Shown: positions 36,252-45,428, numbered from the stretch's first letter. The stretch: DNA of 64,000 nucleotides from NIOZ-UU13 sp964444135 (GCA_964444135.1 CAYUFX010000001.1:1-64000), one strand, 5' to 3'. The notes: generated from the sequence alone by a model not told the origin. Translations and numbers: made by a program.

Positions 36252-36493
36252 GCGAAGCGAAGAATCTATTAGGAAGTCAGTGTGAGTCCGCCGAAGGTGG
36301 ACACGGCAATCTCAAATTCTCCATTCAAAATTCATTATTCGATATTCCCTCTTTAATACTCCTTATACCCTTATAAACTTATGAGGTTGACGCATCCCGA
36401 CTCAAATACTAAAATTACTCACTTCTGTATCGAATCCGGTAGGGTGGGGCTTGCCCCACCATTAGAATCAATTAACCAATATGAGAGTAAACA

Positions 36494-37723
36494 ATGATAA
36501 AAATTAATGAAAACTTCCTGAAACTCCAGGCCGGTTATTTATTCCCGGAAATTGGCCGAAGAAAAAAGGCTTTTCAAGAAGCCAATCCGGACGCCAAAAT
36601 CATCAGTATGGGCATAGGCGATGTTACCCAGCCTCTGGCGCCTGCTGTTGTCGAAGCGATGAAAAAGGCGGTCAATGAAATGGGCCGCAGCGAGACCTTC
36701 AGAGGTTATGATGACAGTGGTACAGGATATGAATTTCTAAGACAAGCCATAAAAGAAAACGACTTCAACTCTCGCGGCGTCGATATCGGTATCGACGAAA
36801 TCATCGTCAGCGATGGAGCAAAATGTGATACCGGCAATATGCAGGAAATCTTCGGCCTCGACAACGTCGTAGCCGTATCAGACCCCGTCTATCCGGTATA
36901 TGTGGACACCAACGTTATGGCCGGCAGAACCGGCGCGGCTGCAGGGCAGGGCAGGTACGAAGGAATTATTTATATGCCCTGTACCGAAGAGAACAATTTT
37001 GTGCCGGACTTGCCAAAGGAAAAAGCCGATTTGATTTATCTGTGCTTTCCCAACAATCCGACTGGTGCAGTGGCTACAAAAGAGCAACTGAAAAAATGGG
37101 TCGATTATGCACGCCGGAATAAGGCCATAATTCTTTTCGATGCCGCTTATGAGGCATTTATTTCAGACCCTGACATACCGCATTCTATATATGAGATTGA
37201 TGGTGCAAAGGAAGCAGCCATAGAGTTTCGCAGTTTCTCCAAAACCGCTGGCTTTACCGGCCTCAGATGCGCATTCACCGTTATTCCAAAGCAGTTAAAG
37301 GCCTACACTAACGACTGTAGGGCGGTCGAGGTCGCCCCGATATGGAAAAGACGCCACTGCACAAAGTTCAACGGCGTATCGTATGTTACCCAGGCCGGCG
37401 CCGCTGCCGTTTACAGCCCCCAAGGCAAAGAGCAAAACCAGCAGATTATCAATATCTATATGGCCAACGCTAAGCTCATCTGCGAAACGCTCAGCCGAAT
37501 CGGTTATACCGTTTACGGCGGCGTCAACGCACCGTATATTTGGTTAAAGACACCGAATGGTGTAAGTTCCTGGGAATTCTTTGATACATTGCTCAGCAAG
37601 GCCCACGTCGTTACTACTCCCGGTGCGGGCTTCGGCTCAGCCGGAGAAGGTTTCGTCCGGCTCACCGCCTTTGCCACACCGGACAACGTCAAAGAAGCCC
37701 TGCAGCGATTTCAAAAAGTCTAA
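36494..37723 (+). CDS. dapL: LL-diaminopimelate aminotransferase
   Basis: PLP-dependent class I/II aminotransferase of 409 residues that converts tetrahydrodipicolinate directly to LL-diaminopimelate in lysine and peptidoglycan synthesis. Visible are MGIGDVTQPLAPAV, FRGYDDSGTGYEFLRQAI, YLCFPNNPTGA, and the PLP lysine in FRSFSKTAGFTGLRC. Near full-length similarity to DapL motifs is clear. This route is typical of plants, chlamydiae, planctomycetes and some others, which supports a PVC origin. An in-frame ATG at 36494 follows an A-rich stretch with GAGAG. Confidence 0.94.
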   Translation: MIKINENFLKLQAGYLFPEIGRRKKAFQEANPDAKIISMGIGDVTQPLAPAVVEAMKKAVNEMGRSETFRGYDDSGTGYEFLRQAIKENDFNSRGVDIGIDEIIVSDGAKCDTGNMQEIFGLDNVVAVSDPVYPVYVDTNVMAGRTGAAAGQGRYEGIIYMPCTEENNFVPDLPKEKADLIYLCFPNNPTGAVATKEQLKKWVDYARRNKAIILFDAAYEAFISDPDIPHSIYEIDGAKEAAIEFRSFSKTAGFTGLRCAFTVIPKQLKAYTNDCRAVEVAPIWKRRHCTKFNGVSYVTQAGAAAVYSPQGKEQNQQIINIYMANAKLICETLSRIGYTVYGGVNAPYIWLKTPNGVSSWEFFDTLLSKAHVVTTPGAGFGSAGEGFVRLTAFATPDNVKEALQRFQKV

Positions 37724-37745
37724 AACAAAATCGGATTTTTAAAAG

Positions 37746-38855
37746 ATGACAACAGCTTATATCGGCCTGGGCAGCAATTTAGGCAATAGAAAGGACCATA
37801 TAAATAATGCCCTAAAAATGCTCGCCGAAGTCTCGGATATCGAAGTTGCTCGTGCAAGTGAGCTAATCGAAACAGCTCCGCTGGCACAAGCCGAGCAGCC
37901 TAAGTACTTTAACGCAGTTGCCGAACTAAAGACAATTCTAAGCCCGAACGATTTACACAAGACTCTGGTCGATATTGAAACTGCGCTTGGCAGGATACGG
38001 CAGGAAAAATGGTCATCGAGGACCATCGACTTGGACATCTTGCTGTATGGCTCCAGAGTAATAGATAGTCCGCATTTAACCATCCCGCATCCACAAATTC
38101 ACTTACGCTCGTTTGTGCTCAGGGGCCTGTGTCAGCTCGATGCCAATTTGCTTCATCCGATTATGCACGAATCAGTCTGCGAATTGGCTAATCGACTGAA
38201 CGGTTGTGACTTTATCCATAATCTCCACTTGCCGCAGCTTGTCAGCATAGCCGGCGTCATTGGTGTCGGAAAAACTACTCTGGCAAAAGAACTGTCGAAA
38301 CGTCTCGGTTGTCAAATACTGCTCGAACCTTACGACACCAACCCCTTTATGCCTGACGTTTACGCCGGGAAAAAAGAGCTCGCCCTCGATTCGCAATTAT
38401 ATTTCCTCACAAGCAGAGTTGAACAGTTGAATCATAACACATTGAAAAAGGGCCAAATATATATAACTGACTATATCTTTGATAAAGAGCTTATCTACAG
38501 CAGCCAAACACTAACCCCGGAACAATTGGCCTTATACCGGAAAATTTATCAGCCCTCTAATCACAAGGTAACTTTACCGGTGCTTGTGATATATCTGGTC
38601 GATTCGACACAGAATTGCCTTGAGCGTATTCACAAACGAAATCGTCCTTACGAACAGAAAATCGAGCAACAGTTTTTGGAAAATCTTGATGCCGGTTACC
38701 AGCAGCTCTTGAAGCAATGGAAAACCTGCCCCGTTATCCGCAAACAGACCTCAGAGCTGAACTACACCGATGATGCTGATATCGACCATTTAACAAATCA
38801 GATCAAATTTTATACTGTCGGCCATTCTGTCATTGCGAACGCAAAAAGCCTTTAA
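37746..38855 (+). CDS. folK: FolK-deoxynucleoside kinase fusion
   Basis: A 369-residue two-domain protein. Residues about 1-155 are HPPK (folate synthesis): YIGLGSNLGNRKDHINNAL, then WSSRTIDLDILLYG and LTIPHPQIHLRSFVL. Residues about 165-369 are a deoxynucleoside kinase with P-loop GVIGVGKTT near 172, the sugar-binding LEPYD and ESR-like region, and a LID with KRNRPYEQ. Both domains look intact. The fusion could couple folate and dNTP supply, but that is inference. It lies 23 bases after dapL and 42 before panC in one likely operon. Confidence 0.87.
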   Translation: MTTAYIGLGSNLGNRKDHINNALKMLAEVSDIEVARASELIETAPLAQAEQPKYFNAVAELKTILSPNDLHKTLVDIETALGRIRQEKWSSRTIDLDILLYGSRVIDSPHLTIPHPQIHLRSFVLRGLCQLDANLLHPIMHESVCELANRLNGCDFIHNLHLPQLVSIAGVIGVGKTTLAKELSKRLGCQILLEPYDTNPFMPDVYAGKKELALDSQLYFLTSRVEQLNHNTLKKGQIYITDYIFDKELIYSSQTLTPEQLALYRKIYQPSNHKVTLPVLVIYLVDSTQNCLERIHKRNRPYEQKIEQQFLENLDAGYQQLLKQWKTCPVIRKQTSELNYTDDADIDHLTNQIKFYTVGHSVIANAKSL

Positions 38856-38896
38856 TTCCCAATGGAGTCGAAGCCGAAGCAATATAAAGTGTAACG

Positions 38897-39751
38897 ATGG
38901 AAGTGGCAAAAACAATAGAATCCGTTAGAAGCCTGGTAAAAGCCGCCCGCAGCGGAGACAAAACAATCGGCTTTGTTCCGACTATGGGAGCGCTTCACAT
39001 CGGCCACATCTCGCTCATCGAAGCAGCGGTCGATAAATGCGACTTCGTTGTAGTCAGTATCTTTGTCAACCCTACTCAATTCGGCCCCAGAGAAGATTTT
39101 GAAAAATATCCGAGACCTCTCGATGCCGACCTTGAAATGTGCAGAAAGGCAGGAGTTGATGTTGTTTTCACTCCAACGCCCGAGCAAATGTACCCTGATG
39201 AAAATCTCACATGGGTAAACGTCGAAAAACTGACCGAATTGCTCTGTGGCCAATTCCGCCCGGGCCACTTTCGAGGAGTAACCACAGTCTGTGCAAAATT
39301 ATTTAATATTGTTACTCCTGACATCGCCTATTTCGGCCAGAAGGACGCTCAGCAGGCAATTGTTATCAGGCGAATGGTCGCCGATTTGAATATGCCCCTG
39401 GAAATTGTCATCTGTCCCACAGTCCGCGAACCGAACGGCCTGGCCGTAAGCAGCAGAAATAAATATCTAACCGAGCGGCAGAAAAAGGATGCAGCGAATA
39501 TTTACAAATCCCTCCAAAAGTGCCGTAAAATGATTGACACCGGTGTCAAAGAAACCACAGAAATCATCACTGAGATGCGCAAAATATTACAACAGGTTCC
39601 GTCAATAGAGATAGAATATATAAGTATCGTTGACGCCGAGACGCTCCAGAACATTGACCAAATTGCCGGCAAAGTCCTCGCAGCCGTAGCCGTCAGAATC
39701 GGCCCCGCAAGACTAATAGACAACATTCTCATAGACACAGCAAAACAATAA
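38897..39751 (+). CDS. panC: Pantothenate synthetase
   Basis: Joins pantoate and beta-alanine using ATP (coenzyme A synthesis), 284 residues, cytoplasmic. Signature motifs are VPTMGALHIGHISLIEAA near 29-46, NPTQFGPREDFEKYPR, FRGVTTVCAKLFNI and YFGQKDAQQA, with SSRNKYL for the KMSKS-like loop. All active-site elements look present. Its partner panD lies 686 bases downstream, separated by a hicBA pair. Confidence 0.95.
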   Translation: MEVAKTIESVRSLVKAARSGDKTIGFVPTMGALHIGHISLIEAAVDKCDFVVVSIFVNPTQFGPREDFEKYPRPLDADLEMCRKAGVDVVFTPTPEQMYPDENLTWVNVEKLTELLCGQFRPGHFRGVTTVCAKLFNIVTPDIAYFGQKDAQQAIVIRRMVADLNMPLEIVICPTVREPNGLAVSSRNKYLTERQKKDAANIYKSLQKCRKMIDTGVKETTEIITEMRKILQQVPSIEIEYISIVDAETLQNIDQIAGKVLAAVAVRIGPARLIDNILIDTAKQ

Positions 39752-39796
39752 TGTATAATAATTTTCTTATTGTTACTCAGGAATAAGGAATTTGTT

Positions 39797-40021
39797 ATGA
39801 GACAGTTTAAAATCATTGTAGAGAAGCACCCGGATGGTTACGTGGCATATCCACTGGGATTAAAGGGCGTTGTCGTTGGGCAGGGGGATACATATGAAGA
39901 AGTACTTGCTGACGTAAAATCTGCGATTCGTTTTCATATTGAAACCTTTGGAAAGGAAGTGCTGGAAGTAGAGCCGAGAATCATTGAAGCATTTGTAGCT
40001 GAAACAGGAGTAGAAGTTTGA
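39797..40021 (+). CDS. HicB-family antitoxin
   Basis: 74 residues with the HicB/UPF0150 partial-RNase-H fold pattern (FKIIVEKHPDGYVAYPLGLKGVVVGQGDTYEEVLADVKSAI). The start at 39797 has AAGGA eight bases upstream; the longer frame from 39770 lacks one. No C-terminal DNA-binding domain is present. Its TGA overlaps the HicA ATG, giving tight coupling. It probably neutralises the adjacent HicA. Confidence 0.82.
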   Translation: MRQFKIIVEKHPDGYVAYPLGLKGVVVGQGDTYEEVLADVKSAIRFHIETFGKEVLEVEPRIIEAFVAETGVEV

Positions 40022-40260
40022 TGGCAAAGTTTCCTGCCGATGCGCCCAAGAAAAAGGTGGTAAAGGCATTGCAGATGTTGGGTTTTCAAACTGTAAGGGA
40101 AAAAGAGCACATCGCCATGGCACGTAAAAATCCTGATGGAAGCCAGATTCCGTTGACTATGCCGAATCATACGAAGATAAAAGCCTCCACGTTAAGGACA
40201 ATTTGTACCCAGTCTGGAATCACAAGGGACGAGTTCTTGGAGGCCTATAGAAAGGCATAA
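40021..40260 (+). CDS. HicA-family mRNA interferase toxin
   Basis: 79 residues of the HicA/YcfA double-stranded-RNA-binding-like fold. LGFQTVREKEHIAMARKNPDGSQIPLTMPNHTKIKASTLRTICTQSGI shows the expected catalytic His (EHI) and PNH-type motif. The ATG at 40021 is preferred over a TTG at 40018. Transcribed with HicB just upstream. Expected activity is ribosome-independent mRNA cleavage on antitoxin loss. Confidence 0.82.
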   Translation: MAKFPADAPKKKVVKALQMLGFQTVREKEHIAMARKNPDGSQIPLTMPNHTKIKASTLRTICTQSGITRDEFLEAYRKA

Positions 40261-40436
40261 ACTTGCTATCGGCAGATAACACAGGCTTTACCTCTCACTT
40301 CATTCGCCTAAATGTTTTACACTCTGCAAAGTATAGGATGATATAGATGTACTTGAGGATATAAGCGAACAGTAATGTATAATAACACTTAAATAATCAT
40401 AAGTGGAATAGTGAATCGAAACACAAGACACAAATT

Positions 40437-40793
40437 ATGTTTGTAAAGATACTAAAGAGCAAGTTACATCGTGCAACGATTACCGACACTAAGCTGCACT
40501 ACCCAGGAAGTATCGAGATAGACTCCGCCTTGATGGAAGCAGCCGACATCTTACCTTACGAATCTGTTTTGGTCGCCGACCTAAACAACGGCAACAGACT
40601 GGAAACGTATGTCGTCCCCGCAGAAGCCAACACCGGCCAAGTCGTGATACTTGGGGCAGCAGCACAGCTAATTAAGCCAAAAGACATCGTCATTATTCTT
40701 GCCTTTGGTTTCTTGACTCCTGATGAAGCTAAAGAATTTAAACCAAAAATAGTCGTTCTCGATGAAAATAATAAAATTAAAAGTAGTGAATAA
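40437..40793 (+). CDS. panD: Aspartate 1-decarboxylase
   Basis: 118-residue pyruvoyl enzyme that makes beta-alanine from aspartate for pantothenate. The self-cleavage site is at Gly24-Ser25 in YPGSIEID. KSKLHRATITDT at the N terminus supplies the Lys of the family, and the GAAAQL element follows. It is normally found next to panC; here a hicBA pair stands between them. Confidence 0.93.
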   Translation: MFVKILKSKLHRATITDTKLHYPGSIEIDSALMEAADILPYESVLVADLNNGNRLETYVVPAEANTGQVVILGAAAQLIKPKDIVIILAFGFLTPDEAKEFKPKIVVLDENNKIKSSE

Positions 40794-40875
40794 AAATAGC
40801 CGACGGCGGTTACTATCTGAATTCAAACGGTAAAAGTTATACGCAATAAGACATACGATATATGCGATAAAATAA

Positions 40876-41850
40876 ATGTTTCCTGAACTTTTCGAGATAC
40901 CTTTAATCCATGTGACCCTAAAAAGCTATGGCCTGATGATGGTCATTGGTTTTCTTGCCGCCGTCTCTCTGATAAGGCGTCTCAGCCGCAATATCACACC
41001 CGACCCTCAGCTCATTACCAATGCTGCCCTTTACTCTTTAATAGGCGGAGTAGTAGGGGCGCGTCTGTTCTACGTAATTCATTATTTTGAGCATTTCAAA
41101 GAAGACCCGGTATCCGTCTTTGCTATCTGGCAGGGCGGCCTCGAGCTTTTGGGCGGCGTGCTCCTGGCAATCACCGTCATCTTTTTTTATCTCCTCTATC
41201 ACAAGCTCCCTGTACGTCACTACCTGGATATACTTGCTATTGGCCTGATGTTGGCTCTTGCATTCGGCAGAATCGGCTGCTTTCTAAACGGCTGCTGTTT
41301 TGGTAAACCCACAGAACTGCCCTGGGCCGTTTGTTTTCCCTATAACTCAATCGCTTATCTCAGTCAAGTAAACCCCGATTTGGAAAGGAACCGCTCTGCC
41401 CCCCAATTGGAATTACCTCGTGAATATTTAAGCTATATCGACAAGGATGGAAATTGGCACCCAAAACCGTACGAAGAGTTAACCGACCAGCAAAAAATCG
41501 AGGTCACAACTGGCAAATATCGGTGTCTGCCTGTCCACCCAACCCAATTATATACATCCGCCGGTGCCGCTGTCTTATGTCTCATACTTTATTTTTTCTG
41601 GCGAAGGTCACAAAACGCCGGCAGCTCTAAAACCGCCGGCAAAATCTTTACCCAACCCGGCTCAACCTTTGCTTTGATGTTTGTTCTTTACGGTCTGGCC
41701 CGATTTCTTATAGAATTTCTACGCGATGACAATCCCTTCGAATTTGACAGCCTGACAATATCGCAAATTATCGGCATCACTATGGTTATCTTCGGTGCGG
41801 TCCTGATGCTAATACTTCAGATAATGAAACCAAAAACGCGTAAGTCTTGA
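40876..41850 (+). CDS. lgt: Prolipoprotein diacylglyceryl transferase
   Basis: Inner-membrane enzyme that transfers diacylglycerol to the lipobox Cys of prelipoproteins. 324 residues, about seven helices. Conserved parts: GGVVGARLFYVIHY, the RIGCFLNGCCFGKPT signature, VHPTQLYTSAGA, and RFLIEFLRDDNP. An extra hydrophilic loop at about 160-210 (NPDLERNRSAPQLELPREYL) makes it longer than the E. coli protein, as in other planctomycetes. It serves the several lipoproteins of this window. Confidence 0.92.
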   Translation: MFPELFEIPLIHVTLKSYGLMMVIGFLAAVSLIRRLSRNITPDPQLITNAALYSLIGGVVGARLFYVIHYFEHFKEDPVSVFAIWQGGLELLGGVLLAITVIFFYLLYHKLPVRHYLDILAIGLMLALAFGRIGCFLNGCCFGKPTELPWAVCFPYNSIAYLSQVNPDLERNRSAPQLELPREYLSYIDKDGNWHPKPYEELTDQQKIEVTTGKYRCLPVHPTQLYTSAGAAVLCLILYFFWRRSQNAGSSKTAGKIFTQPGSTFALMFVLYGLARFLIEFLRDDNPFEFDSLTISQIIGITMVIFGAVLMLILQIMKPKTRKS

Positions 41851-41998
41851 GTCCTGTATCTTGCTTCTTGGGTCTTTTGTCTTGGGTCTTATTTTTATAT
41901 TATGCTTTTTTAACTTGAACATTTCGCAAAATTGACCATAATATATAATAATACAAGAGCCGCGACCGTAAGGGAGCGAAAATTTCGAGAGTAGTATT

Positions 41999-42877
41999 AT
42001 GGGCCTTTACGACAGAGATTACACTCAGGCGGATTTCCAGTCGCAAAAACGCCATGCACCGCAGATGCGGATGCACTTTCCGCGCATCACACCCGTTGTC
42101 AGGTCTCTGCTGATTATCAATTTTGCCGTCTTCTTCGCCGGAGCCCTCTTTCTTCCAAGAGACATTTTAGTACCAGGCTTCCCTCAACCCCTGAACTTCT
42201 TTGAAAGATGGTTTTCTGTTTTTCCGAATTCATTTGCCTCGGTGCTTCAGGTCTGGCGGCTGATAACGTATCAATTTTTGCACGCCGGTATCGGGCACAT
42301 ACTTTTTAACATGCTCGGCTTATACTTCCTCGGGCCGACACTCGAACGCCATTGGGGCAGCAAAAAATTCCTCATATTTTATCTTAGCTGCGGCGTCGCA
42401 GGCGGCCTGTTTTACACCCTCCTCGTCGCCCTCAAATTTTTATGGTCCGGGCCAATGATAGGGGCATCCGGCGCAATTCTTGGCATGTTAGCTGCTTGTG
42501 CAATCCTTTTCCCGCAATTTGTTGTCTTTATTCTTCTATTTCCTGTGCCGATAAGGGTAGCGGCGGTCGGCCTGACAATTATGTATTTCTTCTTTGTAAT
42601 TACAAGAGGCGCAAACGCTGGCGGCCACGCAGCGCATCTGGCTGGTATGGCGGCAGGGGCCATTTATGTATTCTCACGCTCCTGGAGTAGCAAATTCAAA
42701 TTGAAAATCGGAGCCGGCCAATGGAAAAAGAAGATGGACGAGCACCACAACCTCCAGTTTGAAGTTGACCGCATCCTGAAAAAAGTTCACGACCACGGCC
42801 TGCACAGCCTCACGCATAAAGAAAAGAAAATCCTCAAGCAAGCCACAAAAGCCGAGCAAATGCGAAACAAATTCTAA
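41999..42877 (+). CDS. Rhomboid family intramembrane serine protease
   Basis: 292 residues, six or seven helices. The catalytic Ser lies in GASGAILGM and the catalytic His in HAAHLAGMAAG. FLHAGIGHILFNMLGLYFLG is the typical helix-1/2 loop region. The C-terminal 60 residues are soluble and charged. Expected to cleave membrane proteins within the bilayer; the substrate is unknown. Start at 41999, ATG with a GGGAGCG about 17 bases upstream. Confidence 0.9.
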   Translation: MGLYDRDYTQADFQSQKRHAPQMRMHFPRITPVVRSLLIINFAVFFAGALFLPRDILVPGFPQPLNFFERWFSVFPNSFASVLQVWRLITYQFLHAGIGHILFNMLGLYFLGPTLERHWGSKKFLIFYLSCGVAGGLFYTLLVALKFLWSGPMIGASGAILGMLAACAILFPQFVVFILLFPVPIRVAAVGLTIMYFFFVITRGANAGGHAAHLAGMAAGAIYVFSRSWSSKFKLKIGAGQWKKKMDEHHNLQFEVDRILKKVHDHGLHSLTHKEKKILKQATKAEQMRNKF

Positions 42878-43064
42878 GCATAGTCTTTGTAATCTCTACT
42901 TCTTCCTTCGATATTCCTCTTCGTCATTCCGAGCGCAGCCGAGGAATCTATTTAAAACTTTATTGCGATGCCAGCAAAGACTGTCGCAGCAATCTCATTT
43001 TTACGGTTTACTTTCCACGAATCTTAAATCTGAAATTTGAAATCTGAAATGCCGATTATCCTGC

Positions 43065-43319
43065 TTATTTTTGCTCAAATTCACCACAGCAGCAGTCGAT
43101 GGCAACTTCCGGCCATCGTGGCTCTTTCCCAATATCTTTACCACCTATTTGGAAGCTTGCGCCGGGTCGAGGTGCGTGCTTGCGGCATTCGCCCTTGTTG
43201 TCCTCGGCCTTTAGCTGCACAAAGAACCTGCATTCACCACATTTCCCATCCTCTTTCATATCTGGCCTCACTTTCTTTGCTTCTTTTAGTCTATAAGTTC
43301 TCAGCTTTCCGGTCAACAT
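43065..43319 (-). CDS. Small Cys-rich protein
   Basis: 84 residues with a patterned set of cysteines: CGECRFF near 27-33, GECRKHAPRPG near 44-54, WPEVAIDCCCGEFE near the end. The CxxC...C...WP...CGEF pattern occurs in many short bacterial and phage proteins and suggests a metal site. No function is known. It is not merely the shadow of a larger gene on the other strand. Confidence 0.6.
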   Translation of the reverse strand: MLTGKLRTYRLKEAKKVRPDMKEDGKCGECRFFVQLKAEDNKGECRKHAPRPGASFQIGGKDIGKEPRWPEVAIDCCCGEFEQK

Positions 43320-43716
43320 TTCCTTTCAAAAATGCCTTCTCTTTCATTCCTGCGTAAGGGCCTGTTGCCAAAGTTCAAAATGAACGTTTTGAGATTGCCG
43401 CGCGATTCTTCGAATCGCTCGCAATGACCTGAAAACGCACTTTGCGTTATTGCGAGGAATGTAATGGCGAAGCAATCTCGAATTTTTCAACAGACCCGCA
43501 AGCAGGAATCCATTTCCTTTTCCTAAACGCTGTTTTTTACCTGCGGATTTGATTGATTTGACAGCTTTTCCGTTGAATTAAAACAGGTAATTGTTAAAAT
43601 GGTGCGCGAATCTCTGTCCGATCTATTGTGAGAAATATCAACCCATTTGGGAGTTAAGAAATAGTTGGGAATGTTGCGAATCTTTCAAAAGCAATTTACG
43701 GAAAGAAAGGCAGATG
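43320..43716. other. Intergenic region with a bipartite inverted repeat
   Basis: Around 43392-43482 GAGATTGC and GCAATCTC stand about 80 bases apart and enclose CGATTCTTCGAATCG and GCGTTATTGCGAGGA. This is a common interspersed GAGATTGC-type repeat. No gene is seen. Confidence 0.5.
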
Positions 43717-44223
43717 ATGAATTGGGTAAAAAGATGGATTTGGCTTTTCATTGTACTCGTTTTCTATGCTTTCCTCGTCCTCGTAGCAAAGTTCGTCGCG
43801 TCCAAAGAGTTCACGTATGCATTAATCGCTGTAGCTATTCTCGAAGGTATAGCCACAGCCTGTTACAAAATTCCAAAGATAACCGGTGAAGAACGATTTA
43901 CAATATTAAAGTTGCAGCGGCCAATACGCAAAATACGCAAACACCCAAAAGAAGCGACGATCACACATATCTTGAAAGGCAACTATCCGCCAAAAACACC
44001 CAGAATAAAACTACTACTTAAAGGCCCTCTCACGTGGTTAGAAAGGGTAGTTGCGGTATTTCTCCTTTTCAGAAGTTATGTTGACTGGGGATACGGTTTC
44101 AGAAAATGCTTTGTAACAAAAGAAGGAGATTCGCAATTCATAGAATTATACGTATTGCTAATCCGTCTACCACTCTTGTTGATTTCTCTCTTACCCTATG
44201 CCCTCGTGGCCGTGGCTTATTAA
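43717..44223 (+). CDS. Hypothetical membrane protein
   Basis: 168 residues: two N-terminal helices (about 5-25 and 30-48), a basic loop (KLQRPIRKIRKHPKEATITH), and two C-terminal hydrophobic segments. Not recognised. AGAAAGG before MMNW supports a start at 43717; the frame itself opens at 43591 but has no ribosome site there. It lies in the decayed accessory region. Confidence 0.45.
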   Translation: MNWVKRWIWLFIVLVFYAFLVLVAKFVASKEFTYALIAVAILEGIATACYKIPKITGEERFTILKLQRPIRKIRKHPKEATITHILKGNYPPKTPRIKLLLKGPLTWLERVVAVFLLFRSYVDWGYGFRKCFVTKEGDSQFIELYVLLIRLPLLLISLLPYALVAVAY

Positions 44224-44326
44224 TCTGGTAACAGTGCTTATTGGGTGGGAACTTGTAGGATTGCTGCTTATCCCTCTTCGTATCGTCATTGTTGACCGCT
44301 ACAGTGGTAATGACACGCAGGATTAA
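44198..44326 (+). CDS. Possible small membrane ORF
   Basis: A 42-codon frame overlapping the end of the upstream membrane protein gene by 26 bases. It starts MPSWPWLINLVTVLIGWELV and continues hydrophobic through about residue 32, then ends charged. No ribosome site is clear; it could be a chance frame or the displaced tail of the upstream gene. Confidence 0.25.
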   Translation: MPSWPWLINLVTVLIGWELVGLLLIPLRIVIVDRYSGNDTQD

Positions 44327-44419
44327 CAACCGCATGAACAATGGGCACCATATTCGTTTAATCGGTCCTTGATATTCCTCTTTGTGAACTACTGTGAAAT
44401 AATTATAGGCTTTTCGTAT

Positions 44420-44590
44420 ATGTATTTACATCTTGGACTTGTTGGTCATTCGGGCTGTGCAAATCCTATAGACTTTGTGTCGGAAGCAGAGAGTAATATT
44501 CGCCAAGCAATCAAGGAATGTTTGGAGGTGCGAGAGGAGAAGGGCATGCCTCTTACGGTGAGTACCCGCCAGGTCGAGGTTGCCGTCTAA
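44420..44590 (+). pseudogene. hicB remnant
   Basis: The C-terminal half matches the HicB pattern, SNIRQAIKECLEVREEKGMPLTVSTRQVEVAV, but the N-terminal strand pair is absent or replaced. An open frame runs from 44369 but its start is not HicB-like. Its TAA overlaps the ATG of a hicA-like fragment at 44590, the same arrangement as the intact pair at 39797-40260. Confidence 0.6.
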
Positions 44591-44670
44591 TGCCACCCGT
44601 GCCGGTCTTGAGGCCCAGAGAGGTTGTGAAAACATTTGAGAAACTTGGGAATCTGACTGATGACTATTGA
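44590..44670 (+). pseudogene. hicA remnant
   Basis: 26 codons starting MPPVPVLRPREVVKTFEKLG, the typical HicA N terminus, then a stop after NLTDDY. The catalytic His region is missing, so the toxin is truncated. Confidence 0.6.
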
Positions 44671-44736
44671 CAAGCAGCAACCAACAATAAATAATCGATT
44701 GATTATGGAATATGAGATTTACCATCAGTAACAGTA

Positions 44737-45126
44737 ATGAGTAAAAAAATAGAACAAAATTGGTTTTCGCTTGCAGAGTATGATTTGGTAACAGCAAAGG
44801 CCATGCTTCAAACTAAACGTTATCTCTATGTTGCGTTTATGTGTCAACAGGCCATAGAAAAGATACTGAAGGCTTGCTATGTGGGGCGCCTCGTCTCCAC
44901 ACCACCCTACACTCACAATCTTCTTCGACTTATCAAGGAATTGACCTTCAAGAGCGAAATGGGTGATGAGATGATGGGGGCGATTGAATAGTTAAATTAG
45001 TACTATATCGAGTCTCGGTACACAGAGGACATCGAAGAGTTGACAAGGCAATTCACAGAGGCAAAAACAACAAGTATCTTGGAATCAACAGAGGAAATTT
45101 TTAAATGGATCAAGGCCAAGCTATAA
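44737..45126 (+). pseudogene. HEPN-domain gene with two in-frame TAG codons
   Basis: The frame reads as a HEPN protein of about 129 codons (WFSLAEYDLVTAKAMLQTKRYLYVAF, then CQQAIEKILKA) up to TAG at 44989. It continues after a second TAG at 44998 with YYIESRYTEDIEELTRQF, a normal HEPN continuation, and ends at TAA 45126. The end overlaps the following MNT gene by 22 bases. Loss by point mutation is the simplest reading; other genes here use TAG as a stop. Confidence 0.7.
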
Positions 45127-45428
45127 TCTGCGAAAAAGTATTGAGATTCTATCAATCAGTGGAAAAGCTGTTCCCAATAAAGAAGGTTTTTCTTTACGGC
45201 TCATACGCGAAAGGTTTGGCAAATGAACACAGCGACATTGATGTGGCAGTTGTTCTTGATGAAGCTGATCACTCAAAGCGTATCGAGATTACTGCCAAAT
45301 TATTCCACTCCGCCTTCGATATTGATGCGTCAATTGAGCCCAAGTGCATCTTCTGGGATGAATATAACAACTATGGCAAAGCCAGCATTTTATCTGAAAT
45401 TATTAACACAGGCGTTGAAATTGCATAA
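45105..45428 (+). CDS. MNT-type minimal nucleotidyltransferase
   Basis: 107 residues of the pol-beta minimal nucleotidyltransferase fold. The GSYAKG and DIDVAVV motifs near 31-50 give the G-S and D-x-D metal site (FLYGSYAKGLANEHSDIDVAVV). It is the partner of the HEPN gene just upstream, as in HEPN/MNT toxin-antitoxin modules where MNT AMPylates the HEPN toxin. With the HEPN partner broken the module may be inactive. Confidence 0.75.
   Translation: MDQGQAIICEKVLRFYQSVEKLFPIKKVFLYGSYAKGLANEHSDIDVAVVLDEADHSKRIEITAKLFHSAFDIDASIEPKCIFWDEYNNYGKASILSEIINTGVEIA

Noticed and set aside
44737..45126. TAG recoding (amino acid at UAG) in the HEPN gene
   Set aside because: TAG is used as a normal stop elsewhere in the window (ORF6N gene, MBL gene), and the locus is in a decayed region.
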